DNA of 13,025 bases from QYOJ01 sp043806735 (lineage in GTDB: Bacteria; Bacteroidota; Bacteroidia; Bacteroidales; FEN-979): NCBI GenBank assembly GCA_043806735.1, contig JAZDGR010000183.1, positions 1-13,025 on the forward strand, given 5' to 3'. Shown piece after piece: positions 1 to 7,346 of the stretch. Position 1 is the stretch's first letter. Each line of letters opens with the position of its first letter. The notes beneath the pieces were generated by a model. That model searched no databases, was not told the origin of the DNA, and saw only the letters and a program-made list of their open reading frames with translations. The translations under genes were made by a program, and so were the position numbers.

Positions 1-1791
1 AGTCATGTACTTATACGTTCTTCCGACCATGGAATAATCGTCAAATGGGGGTAGTTGATCGACCGATTTCGGAAAGGTCACCGGCAGCCGGCCGGCAGGC
101 GAAACCTCGCCGAAAAGGATTTCCGCCACCGCATTTCCCCCTTGTTCTCCCGGATACCAGGCGAACAATACGGCATCGGCCAGCTGGTAAACTTCTGAAA
201 GATCTAACGGGCTTCCCCCGGTTATCACAGCCACGATGGGTTTTGAATGGTCCTTCGCCAATTCTTTGAGGTAGTTGACCTGGTTATCCGGGATCCGGAT
301 ATCCGCTTTATCCGCCCCCATTTTGGTGGCAATCGCTTCTCCCTCCTCCCCTTCCCATAATGGGTTGATCCCCAGTACCACGACTGTGGCATCGGCGTTG
401 TTTACGCTGAAGAGGACCCACCTGGGATCATCCGGGTCTTCGCCGGTCAAAAGGAAGCCCGAATGATACGAGATGCGGGATCCGGGATCCACTTTTCCCG
501 TGATTCCTTCGAGAACAGTCACTGCTTCGGAAGGGACTCCGTTATAATTGCCCAGCAATACATTCACATCCGCAGCCAGGGGACCGGTCACGATAATCCG
601 GTGAAGATCTTTTTTCAAAGGCAACACTCCGTTATTCTTGAGCAACACGATTGATTTTACCGCCGCTTCCCTGGCTATCTGCTTGTGCCTGGTACAATTG
701 ATAACACTATCCGGAATATGCTCCCAGGGATTCAATCCAGGCGGATCAAACAAGCCCAGTTTAAATCTTGTCCTAAGCAAGTAAGCCAGGTTCCGGTCGA
801 TGTCAGCTTCGGTGATCAGTCCCTGTTCGATGGCCGGCATCAGGGAGGCATAGGCTATCCCGCAGTTCAGGTCGACGCCTGCCAGGATCGCTTTGGCTGC
901 AGATTTCTCCACGGATGCCGTGACTTTGTGAAACTGGTTGAAGTCGGTGATTGCCCAGCAGTCACTCACAATGTGTCCCTGAAAACCCCATTCGTCACGC
1001 AGGATATCCTGGAGCAGGTATTTACTTCCGCAGCAGGGTTCATCGTACGTGCGGTTGTATGCGCACATGACCGATTCCACCTGTCCCTCCTGTACCAGCC
1101 GTTTGAACGCCGGGAGGTAGGTTTCGCGGAAATCCTTGACCGGTGGCTTCGCATTGAATTCATGGCGGAGCTTTTCGGGACCACTATGCACGACATAATG
1201 CTTTGCACAGGCAGCGGTTTTCAGGTACCGGGCCTGAGTTCCCTGCATCCCTTTCACAAACCACACCCCCAGCTTCCCGGTGAGGTAGGGATCTTCGCCC
1301 CAGGTCTCCATTCCCCTGCCCCATCGCGGATCGCGGAAGATATTGATGTTGGGCGACCAGAAGGTGAGTCCGCCGTATTGCGTGATGTTCCCGATCTTCA
1401 GAGCGGCATTGAACTTGACCCGGGCTTCGTCGGAAATGGCAGAGGCCACCCGGTATATCAACGCGGTATCAAAGGTAGCCGCCAGGCCGATGGGTTGGGG
1501 AAATACGGTGGCTCTGCCCATCCGGGCGACGCCGTGCAGCGCTTCGCTCCACCAGTTGTAAGCGGGGATGCCGAGGCGTTCGATGGCCAGACTGTTGTAT
1601 AGCATCTGGGAGCACTTTTCCTCCAGGGTCATTCGGGAGAGGAGATCCTGTACCCGTTCGTCGAGGGGGCTGGAAGGATCTTTCCAGGGAGGGAGGGAAG
1701 AAGATTGAGCAAAAAGAGAAGAACAGGAAATTGAATAAAGAATAACGAACAACGAACTTTGAATGATGAAGTGTATTTGATTCGTCTTCAT
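1..1791 (-). CDS. Secreted glycoside hydrolase family 3 beta-glycosidase (beta-xylosidase/beta-glucosidase type), 3' end outside window
   Basis: The minus-strand frame is open from ATG at 1791 to the left edge (597 codons), without an in-window stop. An N-terminal secretion signal (about residues 1-28, ending LFA before Gln29) suggests periplasmic or surface action; Cys23 lacks a proper lipobox, so signal peptidase I is more likely. Family 3 hallmarks follow in order: RMTLEEK, NWWSEALHGVAR, DPRWGRGMETWGEDPYL, Lys197-His198 in AKHYVVHSGPE, and the nucleophile Asp277 in IVSDCWA. The second domain begins near residue 370 (EAAVKSIVLLKNNGVLPL) and carries WEGEE (479-483), the region expected to supply the acid/base Glu. 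The family normally runs about 850-880 residues, so roughly 270 C-terminal residues, probably with an FnIII-like domain, are missing. It should remove terminal beta-xylosyl or beta-glucosyl units from plant oligosaccharides; the exact sugar cannot be read. The signal peptide is encoded by a 7-nt-period repeat. Confidence 0.93.
   Translation of the reverse strand, partial: MKTNQIHFIIQSSLFVILYSISCSSLFAQSSSLPPWKDPSSPLDERVQDLLSRMTLEEKCSQMLYNSLAIERLGIPAYNWWSEALHGVARMGRATVFPQPIGLAATFDTALIYRVASAISDEARVKFNAALKIGNITQYGGLTFWSPNINIFRDPRWGRGMETWGEDPYLTGKLGVWFVKGMQGTQARYLKTAACAKHYVVHSGPEKLRHEFNAKPPVKDFRETYLPAFKRLVQEGQVESVMCAYNRTYDEPCCGSKYLLQDILRDEWGFQGHIVSDCWAITDFNQFHKVTASVEKSAAKAILAGVDLNCGIAYASLMPAIEQGLITEADIDRNLAYLLRTRFKLGLFDPPGLNPWEHIPDSVINCTRHKQIAREAAVKSIVLLKNNGVLPLKKDLHRIIVTGPLAADVNVLLGNYNGVPSEAVTVLEGITGKVDPGSRISYHSGFLLTGEDPDDPRWVLFSVNNADATVVVLGINPLWEGEEGEAIATKMGADKADIRIPDNQVNYLKELAKDHSKPIVAVITGGSPLDLSEVYQLADAVLFAWYPGEQGGNAVAEILFGEVSPAGRLPVTFPKSVDQLPPFDDYSMVGRTYKYMT
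1733..1774. repeat. Six-unit heptad-period tract (GAAnnnn) inside the GH3 signal peptide
   Basis: On the plus strand GAA recurs exactly every 7 nt at 1733, 1740, 1747, 1754, 1761 and 1768, with variable bases between; two further GAA at 1721 and 1727 have spacing 6. On the coding (minus) strand this is TTC every 7 nt and corresponds to about residues 6-20 of the GH3 protein, the hydrophobic core of its signal peptide. Units are diverged, so it is an imperfect tract rather than a fresh microsatellite. Confidence 0.8.
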
Positions 1792-1880
1792 GAGGTTTAT
1801 ATTTCCAACAAAGATGCGGAAGTTTCGGGCTATTTTGTATCTTGTTGGCCAGAATGTGATAAAAAATCAATCAAAACAAG
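1792..1880. promoter_or_regulatory. Divergent promoter region between GH3 and the alkD-like gene
   Basis: These 89 bp separate two divergent starts and must hold promoters for both unless one is read through. On the minus strand CATCTTTG (1809-1816) differs from the Bacteroidetes -7 box TAnnTTTG at one base, 18 nt before the GH3 start. On the plus strand TATTTTG (1831-1837) and TATCTTG (1838-1844) are each one T short of the box. No convincing -33 TTG pairing was seen. The alkD-like start is preceded by an A-rich stretch, typical of Bacteroidetes leaders without Shine-Dalgarno. Confidence 0.35.
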
Positions 1881-2594
1881 ATGAATGCACCGGAATTACT
1901 CAGTGAAATCCGCAGTTTTTGCATGGCCAAGGCTGATCCTGCAATTGTACAGAAATATGCGCGTTATTTTAAAGATGGATACGACGCCTATGGCCTGCCT
2001 AGCGGGGTATTCATGGCCAAAGTGAAAGAGTTGCTTGCCTCGAAAACCCTGACCATGGAGACGGTGATCGAAGCCAGTTACGACCTGGTGAAGGGTGAAA
2101 AATACGAAGAGCCCAGCTTTGCCATGCAGTTGCTGAAAGGCTTTTCCAATCAGTTTACCAAGGAAACCTTTTCCGTGATTGAACAGTGGTTCCCCATCGG
2201 GATCCGCAACTGGGCCCACACCGACGCCCTTTGCAGCGAACTGCTCACGCCGATGCTTCAGAGGCAACTCATAACAATGAAGGATTTCACAGGATGGCGG
2301 AAATCGAAATTCCCCTTCCAGCGCCGGGCTGTTCCTGTGGCGCTGATCAAGTTAGCAAAGAAAAGTGATACTATCCAACCCTATCTGGATTTTATTGACC
2401 CGATGATGATGGATCCCGAACGGGTAGTGCACCAAGGATTGGGATGGTTCCTGCGGGAAGCCTGGAAAGTGCATCCTGCGCCTGTTGAAGCCTTTCTGTT
2501 GAAGTGGAAAAACGATGCCGCGCGGCTCATCTTCCAGTATGCGACGGAGAAGATGAGTAAAGACGACCGGGTGAGGTTCAGGAGGGAGAAGTAG
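1881..2594 (+). CDS. DNA alkylation repair protein, AlkD-like HEAT-repeat glycosylase
   Basis: A 237-residue, all-helical, soluble protein with no signal peptide and the usual length of AlkD-type glycosylases. AlkD enzymes excise N3- and N7-alkylated purines without flipping the base, holding DNA in the concave face of stacked HEAT-like repeats. Residues matching the Bacillus cereus AlkD site (Trp109, Asp113, Arg148, Trp187) are visible at nearly the same spacing: Trp111 and Asp115 in RNWAHTDALC, Arg148/Arg149 in FQRRAVPVAL, and Trp189 in GLGWFLREAW. The repeated (S/A)FxMQLL and WRKSKFPFQRR patterns fit the family. It is transcribed alone, divergent from GH3; its last 17 nt overlap the convergent restriction-modification gene. 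Family membership is well supported; catalytic activity is inferred from the retained Trp/Asp pair. Confidence 0.88.
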   Translation: MNAPELLSEIRSFCMAKADPAIVQKYARYFKDGYDAYGLPSGVFMAKVKELLASKTLTMETVIEASYDLVKGEKYEEPSFAMQLLKGFSNQFTKETFSVIEQWFPIGIRNWAHTDALCSELLTPMLQRQLITMKDFTGWRKSKFPFQRRAVPVALIKLAKKSDTIQPYLDFIDPMMMDPERVVHQGLGWFLREAWKVHPAPVEAFLLKWKNDAARLIFQYATEKMSKDDRVRFRREK

Positions 2595-5500
2595 GGAGGA
2601 AGGAAGAGGGAAGAGGGAAGAGGAGGTCAATTCTTTTTTGGATATCCAGGGTCCCGGCAATAGCGGTCGCAATTTTGCAATAGGTGGCCGGGTCGGACAT
2701 TTGACGCCTTCTGCGGTCTTTCAGATATTTTTCCATTACCTGGTAACCGCCTATATGGTATTCCCAGGTTTCCTTGGTTATACCCTCAAAATATTTGGTT
2801 TGATTGATAAGAACACGTTGATTCTTCTCATCAAAGATTGGTTTCTCTATTCTATCTTCCCCTGCGCCTTTGTATTTGACAAGGGGATAACTCAATTTCT
2901 TGCTTTTGAGCAGGTGCAATTGAGTGAGTTCTTCGCCCAGTTCCGCCATTTGTAAAAAGAGTGGATAATCGGAAGTGAAGGGTATGCGCGGGAAATCGAT
3001 TTTCAGGAACTCTGCATATTTTTCGCGATAGGTGTTGCTGTACAATACCGCATAGCAGTAATATAGAATTTGTTCAGGAGTGGGTTTCTTCTGGTATGCT
3101 TTCTCCAATTGCTCAAAAACTTTTGGAGCTATGTTGGGCTTTTTACCTTTCTTATCATATTCCGCCTCCGGTTCAAAGAACATCATGGTCTGAATACCGA
3201 TTTTCCTTCTCTTTGGTTCGGTGGGTTTGTAGAGGTAGAGGGGGAAAACCATAGCACCACCACGATAGAATAAATTAAAGTCAACAATCTCTTCGGTGAT
3301 AAAAGCTAAATTCCATAAATGTTCCTCGCCAACGACTTGACCTTGTCTCCCAATCGCCAACCCTAAATTATCCTTTAAGATGTGCTGCATAATCGCATTC
3401 TGAGGACTGCTGTACAAGCCACGAGATAGGCCTGTGTAATAAGTGTAACGAAAATCAAGAGGTCTGTAAGCAACGGACTTAATAAGTTCTTTCGTTGTAC
3501 CACTTTCCTTTAAATCTTTCTGGGCGTTTTCAATTTTCCAGTCTCTGCTATCTTTTCCCAAATCATACGCCTGGCGAGCAAGTTCAGCATCCATTCTGGA
3601 GAATTGGTAAAGCTTATTCCATAATTCATGTGGCTCAAAACCAATCGTCAAAGAATCTCTACCCGTAACAAATCCCACGGTATTTACTGGAAAAATCTCA
3701 TTTACTTTCAGCCAGTAATTATAGTGTTCAATATCCTTCGTGTCCCGTTCAATAAAGAAATACCAGGGACTTTCAGGATTCAGTTGCTGATAATTTTTCT
3801 TTTTAAGATCATGTTTGTCAAGCCATTGATATTTGATCTTCCTATCGCCAAACAATTCACCATGGTAAATTTTACATTTCTTGGTTTTATCCTTCTTGAC
3901 AAATATGGAAATGGCAACACCCTGCATGATATCAAAGACATTCTCGTCTTTGCTTCCATCGGGGGCTGTTTCTTTTTTCAGGCTGTTGCCGTGCAAATCG
4001 AGTATGTAAATCTCGTTGAAGGTCTTCATCAAACTTTGCCGCATTCCCCTGAAGGTTGGATTATCCAGGTAGCTGTGGTTTGTAATCATTCCCACAATTC
4101 CTTTTCCGGCTTTATGGATTTTCCATTGCGCAAAGCGAAGGAATTTCACATAGTCATCCTGCAACCAAAGTTTCTTTTCTTCCAGTTTTTTCCCATCTAT
4201 TTCATAATAACTTTGAGCGCCATCCAGATTTGTTTTCAGAAGTTCCTCAGTCCATTCGTTAATGTTTGCCGATATTCCGCTATATGGCGGATTTCCGATG
4301 ATTACCAGGACCGGTTCGCTTTTTTTCACTTTTCCGGCTTCGTGGCTTTCGTCGCTGAGACTTTCCAGACCTGGTATTTGTGTTTGGGCCAGGTCTTCCA
4401 TGTCGAGGGTGTTGGTGAGGTAGAGTTTGAAGCGTTCCTCATCTTTCATGGTATAGCCCAGCTCTTCCAGCAGAAAGCTCATTTTGATATGCCCGATGGT
4501 GTAAGGAGCCATCATCAGTTCAAAAGCGTAGAAGTTTCTCAAAATTTGTTCTCCTATTAGCTTATTCACTCCTCCTTCCCCATACTTGTCAGTGTATTCT
4601 TTCACGGCAAGTTTAATGGCTTCGGCTGGAAAGGTGAGCGTGCCTCCCGCAGGATCCAATAATGTCACTTCTTTGCTTGCCAGTCCATCGCTTAAATTAA
4701 AATGCGTTTTTAACAGTTTGTGTACGCTGTGCACGATGTAACGCACCACCGGTTCGGGTGTATAATACACGCCCCGCTTTTCGCGGGTGGCGGGGTCGTA
4801 TTCGCTCAAAAATGTTTCGTAAAAATGCATGATGGGATCTTCACCTCTACCAGCCTTATAATATTGATGCAGGATGTTATTTACGTTGGCTGCGTTCAGC
4901 ACATCGGCAATGTCGTCAATCATCACTTCCATGTGTTTGGGCAGATCGCCTTGCGAGATAAATTTGAACACGTTACGCAAAATGCCGATGGTTTTGGGGA
5001 TCAGGTCGTAGGCCAGTTTACGGTTAAATCCGTCGGAGCTTCGGGTACGGGCAGCAAACAAACCATAAGTGATAGTTTGGGAGAACAGGTCGGCAAAATC
5101 TTTTTCCTGAAGGTTGGCAATCAGGAACTTTTTAAACGTTTCATAAAATCCATAGAGTTCGCCCTTACCCTTCTGTTGCTGCTCCACCTCCACACTGATC
5201 ACTTCATCCCGTAAAAAGCGGGTACGCAGGGCAAGTTCTTTGGCTAACTGCCCGGCAGTAATAACTTTTGGTAAAGAAAAAGCAAAAAACTTCGTGAGAA
5301 GCGCCAGAAACTTGTCCTGGTTTTCAACCGGGGGCGGGATTCCTTTCAGTGCAAGGACTGAACGGGCGATGAAAGTCTTATCCATCAGGTCGCCATTGCG
5401 ATACAACCTGAACTCATAAAAATCGGTAAGAATAAGGTTTGGAAAGGTTTTGCGGTAGCGTTTAAGCTGTTCGCTGTCTTCAATGATGTTCAGATTCGCA

Positions 5501-5754
5501 CCCGGTTTTTTTGCTTCAATGTATCCCACAATCTGATGCGAGCCGTCCCATACGCGGAAATCGGGATTTCCGGCTTCTGTTTTTTTGGGCAGCGTGGTTA
5601 TCTGTGTTTTTGTTCTGCCAATGTTATTCGCAAAATCGGAAATAAAGCCTGAGAGGTGAGGGTAATAGCTTTCTTCCCTTGCATCTCCCTGTGTAGTGGT
5701 TTGTATAATTTTTGACAAATAATCCGTCATACTTTTTTTCTCAAATATAATCAT
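2578..5754 (-). CDS. Single-chain restriction-modification enzyme: PD-(D/E)xK nuclease, N6-adenine methyltransferase and type ISP-like specificity domain
   Basis: The 1058-residue protein joins cleavage, methylation and recognition in one chain. An N-terminal nuclease motif, Pro64-Asp65 followed by Glu80-Ala-Lys82 (YIEAKKPG), looks intact. A helical linker (about 165-320) leads to the methyltransferase: GVYYTPEPVV (328-337), SAM motif I LLDPAGGTLTF (365-375) and catalytic NPPY (488-491), the gamma-class N6-adenine arrangement. The C-terminal half has marks of the type ISP specificity domain: GFVTGRDSLTIGF (694-706), YRPLDFRYTYY (763-773), and WEYHIGGYQVMEKYLKDRR (997-1015). True type ISP enzymes such as LlaGI have a RecA-like helicase between nuclease and methyltransferase; none is visible here, so the layout resembles type IIG/IIL. 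The start is uncertain: Met9 (codon at 5728-5730, MTDYLSK) is about as plausible as Met1. The last 14 residues derive from a GGAAGAG repeat. No separate R, M or S gene is nearby. Confidence 0.9.
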   Translation of the reverse strand: MIIFEKKSMTDYLSKIIQTTTQGDAREESYYPHLSGFISDFANNIGRTKTQITTLPKKTEAGNPDFRVWDGSHQIVGYIEAKKPGANLNIIEDSEQLKRYRKTFPNLILTDFYEFRLYRNGDLMDKTFIARSVLALKGIPPPVENQDKFLALLTKFFAFSLPKVITAGQLAKELALRTRFLRDEVISVEVEQQQKGKGELYGFYETFKKFLIANLQEKDFADLFSQTITYGLFAARTRSSDGFNRKLAYDLIPKTIGILRNVFKFISQGDLPKHMEVMIDDIADVLNAANVNNILHQYYKAGRGEDPIMHFYETFLSEYDPATREKRGVYYTPEPVVRYIVHSVHKLLKTHFNLSDGLASKEVTLLDPAGGTLTFPAEAIKLAVKEYTDKYGEGGVNKLIGEQILRNFYAFELMMAPYTIGHIKMSFLLEELGYTMKDEERFKLYLTNTLDMEDLAQTQIPGLESLSDESHEAGKVKKSEPVLVIIGNPPYSGISANINEWTEELLKTNLDGAQSYYEIDGKKLEEKKLWLQDDYVKFLRFAQWKIHKAGKGIVGMITNHSYLDNPTFRGMRQSLMKTFNEIYILDLHGNSLKKETAPDGSKDENVFDIMQGVAISIFVKKDKTKKCKIYHGELFGDRKIKYQWLDKHDLKKKNYQQLNPESPWYFFIERDTKDIEHYNYWLKVNEIFPVNTVGFVTGRDSLTIGFEPHELWNKLYQFSRMDAELARQAYDLGKDSRDWKIENAQKDLKESGTTKELIKSVAYRPLDFRYTYYTGLSRGLYSSPQNAIMQHILKDNLGLAIGRQGQVVGEEHLWNLAFITEEIVDFNLFYRGGAMVFPLYLYKPTEPKRRKIGIQTMMFFEPEAEYDKKGKKPNIAPKVFEQLEKAYQKKPTPEQILYYCYAVLYSNTYREKYAEFLKIDFPRIPFTSDYPLFLQMAELGEELTQLHLLKSKKLSYPLVKYKGAGEDRIEKPIFDEKNQRVLINQTKYFEGITKETWEYHIGGYQVMEKYLKDRRRRQMSDPATYCKIATAIAGTLDIQKRIDLLFPLPSSFLPTSPS
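2595..2622. repeat. GGAAGAG heptad tandem repeat at a convergent gene junction
   Basis: Three perfect tandem GGAAGAG units occupy 2602-2622, preceded by the near-copy GGAGGAA at 2595-2601. The tract begins right after the stop of the alkD-like gene and lies inside the 3' end of the restriction-modification gene on the other strand, where it encodes a low-complexity Leu/Pro/Ser/Phe tail. Confidence 0.85.
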
Positions 5755-5865
5755 CCCGGGGATGTGAGAAAAGCTTTTGCAAGATAATTTGTGTCGTTGT
5801 AAATTTATTTATTAACAAATTCACTGAATGGCCGGCATGATTCCGAATGATCATGGATCGGTTTT
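5755..5865 (-). promoter_or_regulatory. Spacer upstream of the restriction-modification gene with palindromes; probable promoter region
   Basis: This 111-bp AT-rich spacer lies between two minus-strand genes. A 10-bp palindrome AAAAGCTTTT sits at 5769-5778, about 15 nt before the first possible start. Farther upstream, CATGAT (5836-5841) and ATCATG (5850-5855) could form a weak stem with an 8-nt loop after the stop of the preceding gene; it has no T-run and is a poor terminator. On the minus strand TAAATTTA is one base from TAnnTTTG, but it is not paired with a well-spaced TTG. No controller-protein gene is present, so an operator role for the palindrome is speculative. Confidence 0.25.
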
Positions 5866-7143
5866 CTATTCCTTCACAATTTGCGTATTGTAACTATGGT
5901 CACCATCGCTGAGTTTTATACAGTAGATGCCCTTTGCAATATTGTTGAAGGTTAGATGAATGATCTTTTTACTTATTGGGACTTGTTGAATATAAACAGA
6001 CTTTCCAGCATTGTCCAGTACCTCCACCTGAAGGGATTTCTCATTTGTGAATTCGGCCGGGACCAAAATGGAAAATGTTCCTGAATTTGGATTTGGAAAT
6101 ACAGTCAGCTTATAAGAAATTTCTGTTATACTATCGTTTATACCAAGCGCTCCACGGTTTTCGGTTTTAAAGAGCTCTCCCATTTCTCCAAAATCAGGAT
6201 GATATCCAGTATAGGAGCAAATAAAACCAGTGGAATCTGAAACAAAAACTACTCTTATCAGATCATTGTATGTTGGGATTTGTTGTTTTACCCAATTTCC
6301 TCCGGCATCACTTGTATAATATACATTCGCCTGGGTTCCAACTACAAAACCGCAGGAATCGTTGATAAAAAAAATATCGTTCCATATAACGCCAGGATTT
6401 ATTATCGATTCAATCCACGTAGCACCTTTGTCATTTGTTTTATAGACTCTGCCACCTCCACCTGCAATAAAACCAATGTTTGATGAGGGGAAATAAATGC
6501 AATTAAAAGCGAGACCATTGTTCGCCAACACCGGATTCCAGGAAGTGCCCTGATCCGCCGACCTGATAACGATGGGATTATGGTTAGAATCCGATCCCAG
6601 AATGAATCCAGTGTTGACATCGGCAAAACAAACCTTGCTATTGATATTGAAATGGTAGTTGGTAAAATTTGTATCATAACTGGAACCATTAATACAACGT
6701 TTGAAAAATCCTTGATCTAAATCAAAGAAACCAAAAATACTATAGCCAACTTTCCTTGTAAGATATTGAAAATCATCTTCATTCCAGCCTATCGCATTAC
6801 AGTAAGACGAGCCCCAGGAATTCCCGCCGTTATTTGTCTGAAGAATCACCCCAGCAGTCTGGTCTGTATATATAAGAAAGCCCGTGTCTTTATCAATAAA
6901 AAATAAATCCTGTATTGGACAGCATCCAAAATGGTTCGGGGTTTGAAAGAGCAGCTCTCCGTGTCCATATACATAGCCAATCGTACCGCTACTTGGTGTC
7001 AGGTAAGTGTTCGAGAAGGAATATATAGTGTCTTCTGAGGCAATGGCGATACGTGAAGGATGTCCAATTTCACCCAGATTGAACCATTGTCCGGATGATA
7101 ACCATGGTTGAAGACAGAGGGATAAAATGATTAATGATTTCAT
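5866..7143 (-). CDS. T9SS-exported protein with Asp-box/YCF48-like repeats and C-terminal sorting domain
   Basis: The 425-residue protein starts with a signal peptide (about 1-19, ending LSSGQ). The body has beta-propeller-like units in which an aromatic D-x-x-TGF strand is followed by an Asp-box turn: TNNGGNSW (103-110), SADQGTSW (195-202), TNDKGATW (236-243), TSDAGGNW (277-284), and a degenerate TENRGALG (327-334). The matching TGF-type strands lie near 81-90, 172-181, 218-226, 257-267 and 299-308. The last 80 residues are a type A T9SS sorting domain: LTVFPNPNSGTFSI (346-359), then GIYCIKLSDGDHSYNTQIVKE at the end. It should cross the outer membrane through T9SS and be released or anchored at the surface. 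Asp-box propellers occur in sialidases, sortilin-like and YCF48 proteins, but no catalytic set is recognisable, so function is unknown. Two sampled 60-nt lines were 28% and 35% GC, lower than the decarboxylase gene. Confidence 0.88.
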   Translation of the reverse strand: MKSLIILSLCLQPWLSSGQWFNLGEIGHPSRIAIASEDTIYSFSNTYLTPSSGTIGYVYGHGELLFQTPNHFGCCPIQDLFFIDKDTGFLIYTDQTAGVILQTNNGGNSWGSSYCNAIGWNEDDFQYLTRKVGYSIFGFFDLDQGFFKRCINGSSYDTNFTNYHFNINSKVCFADVNTGFILGSDSNHNPIVIRSADQGTSWNPVLANNGLAFNCIYFPSSNIGFIAGGGGRVYKTNDKGATWIESIINPGVIWNDIFFINDSCGFVVGTQANVYYTSDAGGNWVKQQIPTYNDLIRVVFVSDSTGFICSYTGYHPDFGEMGELFKTENRGALGINDSITEISYKLTVFPNPNSGTFSILVPAEFTNEKSLQVEVLDNAGKSVYIQQVPISKKIIHLTFNNIAKGIYCIKLSDGDHSYNTQIVKE

Positions 7144-7231
7144 TTTTATATCGTTATATGATTTACTTCCATATTAAAAGTCCGACTGACTCAGCGCTGC
7201 TAATTATACCCTCCAACTTATCCATCAAAAA

Positions 7232-7239
7232 CAAATGTA
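7232..7239 (-). promoter_or_regulatory. Bacteroidetes-type -7 box for the T9SS protein gene
   Basis: The minus strand reads TACATTTG here, an exact match to the Bacteroidetes sigma-ABfr -7 consensus TAnnTTTG, 92 nt before the ATG at 7143. The nearest upstream TTG lies about 25 nt from the box, longer than the usual 19-21, so the -33 element is weak. The box follows a large inverted repeat that could end the upstream operon. Confidence 0.5.
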
Positions 7240-7270
7240 TTAAATCCCTGGGAATATCTTATCTCAATAC

Positions 7271-7317
7271 ACTTTGGCCTTTGACATGGTTGACCTTTTT
7301 CTGTCAAAGGCAAAAGT
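7271..7317. repeat. 16-bp near-perfect inverted repeat, possible terminator or operator
   Basis: The left arm ACTTTGGCCTTTGACA (7271-7286) and right arm TGTCAAAGGCAAAAGT (7302-7317) are reverse complements at 15 of 16 positions, with a 15-nt loop. It lies 84 nt downstream of the decarboxylase stop and upstream of the T9SS gene promoter box, where a transcript ending would be expected. No U-run follows the stem on the minus strand, so it is not a classic intrinsic terminator; a loop-assisted terminator, mRNA-stabilising hairpin or regulator-binding palindrome are alternatives. Confidence 0.6.
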
Positions 7318-7327
7318 AAAGTACCAC

Positions 7328-7346
7328 GTTGCAGTCTAATTGCAAC
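7328..7346. repeat. Small inverted repeat GTTGCA/TGCAAC
   Basis: Six-base arms (7328-7333 and 7341-7346) flank a 7-nt loop, between the 58-nt heptad element and the larger inverted repeat. It touches the outer end of the 58-nt element by two bases. The other copy of that element (11210-11267) has no such stem beside it, so this hairpin is not part of the repeated unit. It may be chance. Confidence 0.35.

Noticed and set aside
685..1602. 305-codon plus-strand open frame
   Set aside because: It runs antisense to the GH3 gene, whose frame holds all the family motifs; the plus-strand translation resembles no family and is a shadow of GC-rich coding DNA.
1720..1728. GH3 protein as a lipoprotein with Cys23
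   Set aside because: The residues before Cys23 are Ser-Ile-Ser with no Leu at -3, and a good signal peptidase I site (LFA before Gln29) follows.
3628..4560. 310-codon plus-strand open frame
   Set aside because: Antisense to the methyltransferase and NPPY region of the restriction-modification gene; its Phe-rich translation is the mirror of Lys/Glu-rich codons.
1881..5754. AlkD-like protein and restriction-modification enzyme as one defence or repair module
   Set aside because: They are convergent with a tail overlap, so cannot share a promoter, and AlkD-like genes are common housekeeping genes; adjacency alone is not evidence.
5769..5778. AAAAGCTTTT palindrome as a controller-protein operator for the restriction-modification gene
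   Set aside because: No C-protein gene is present and a 10-bp A/T palindrome is easily expected in AT-rich spacer DNA.
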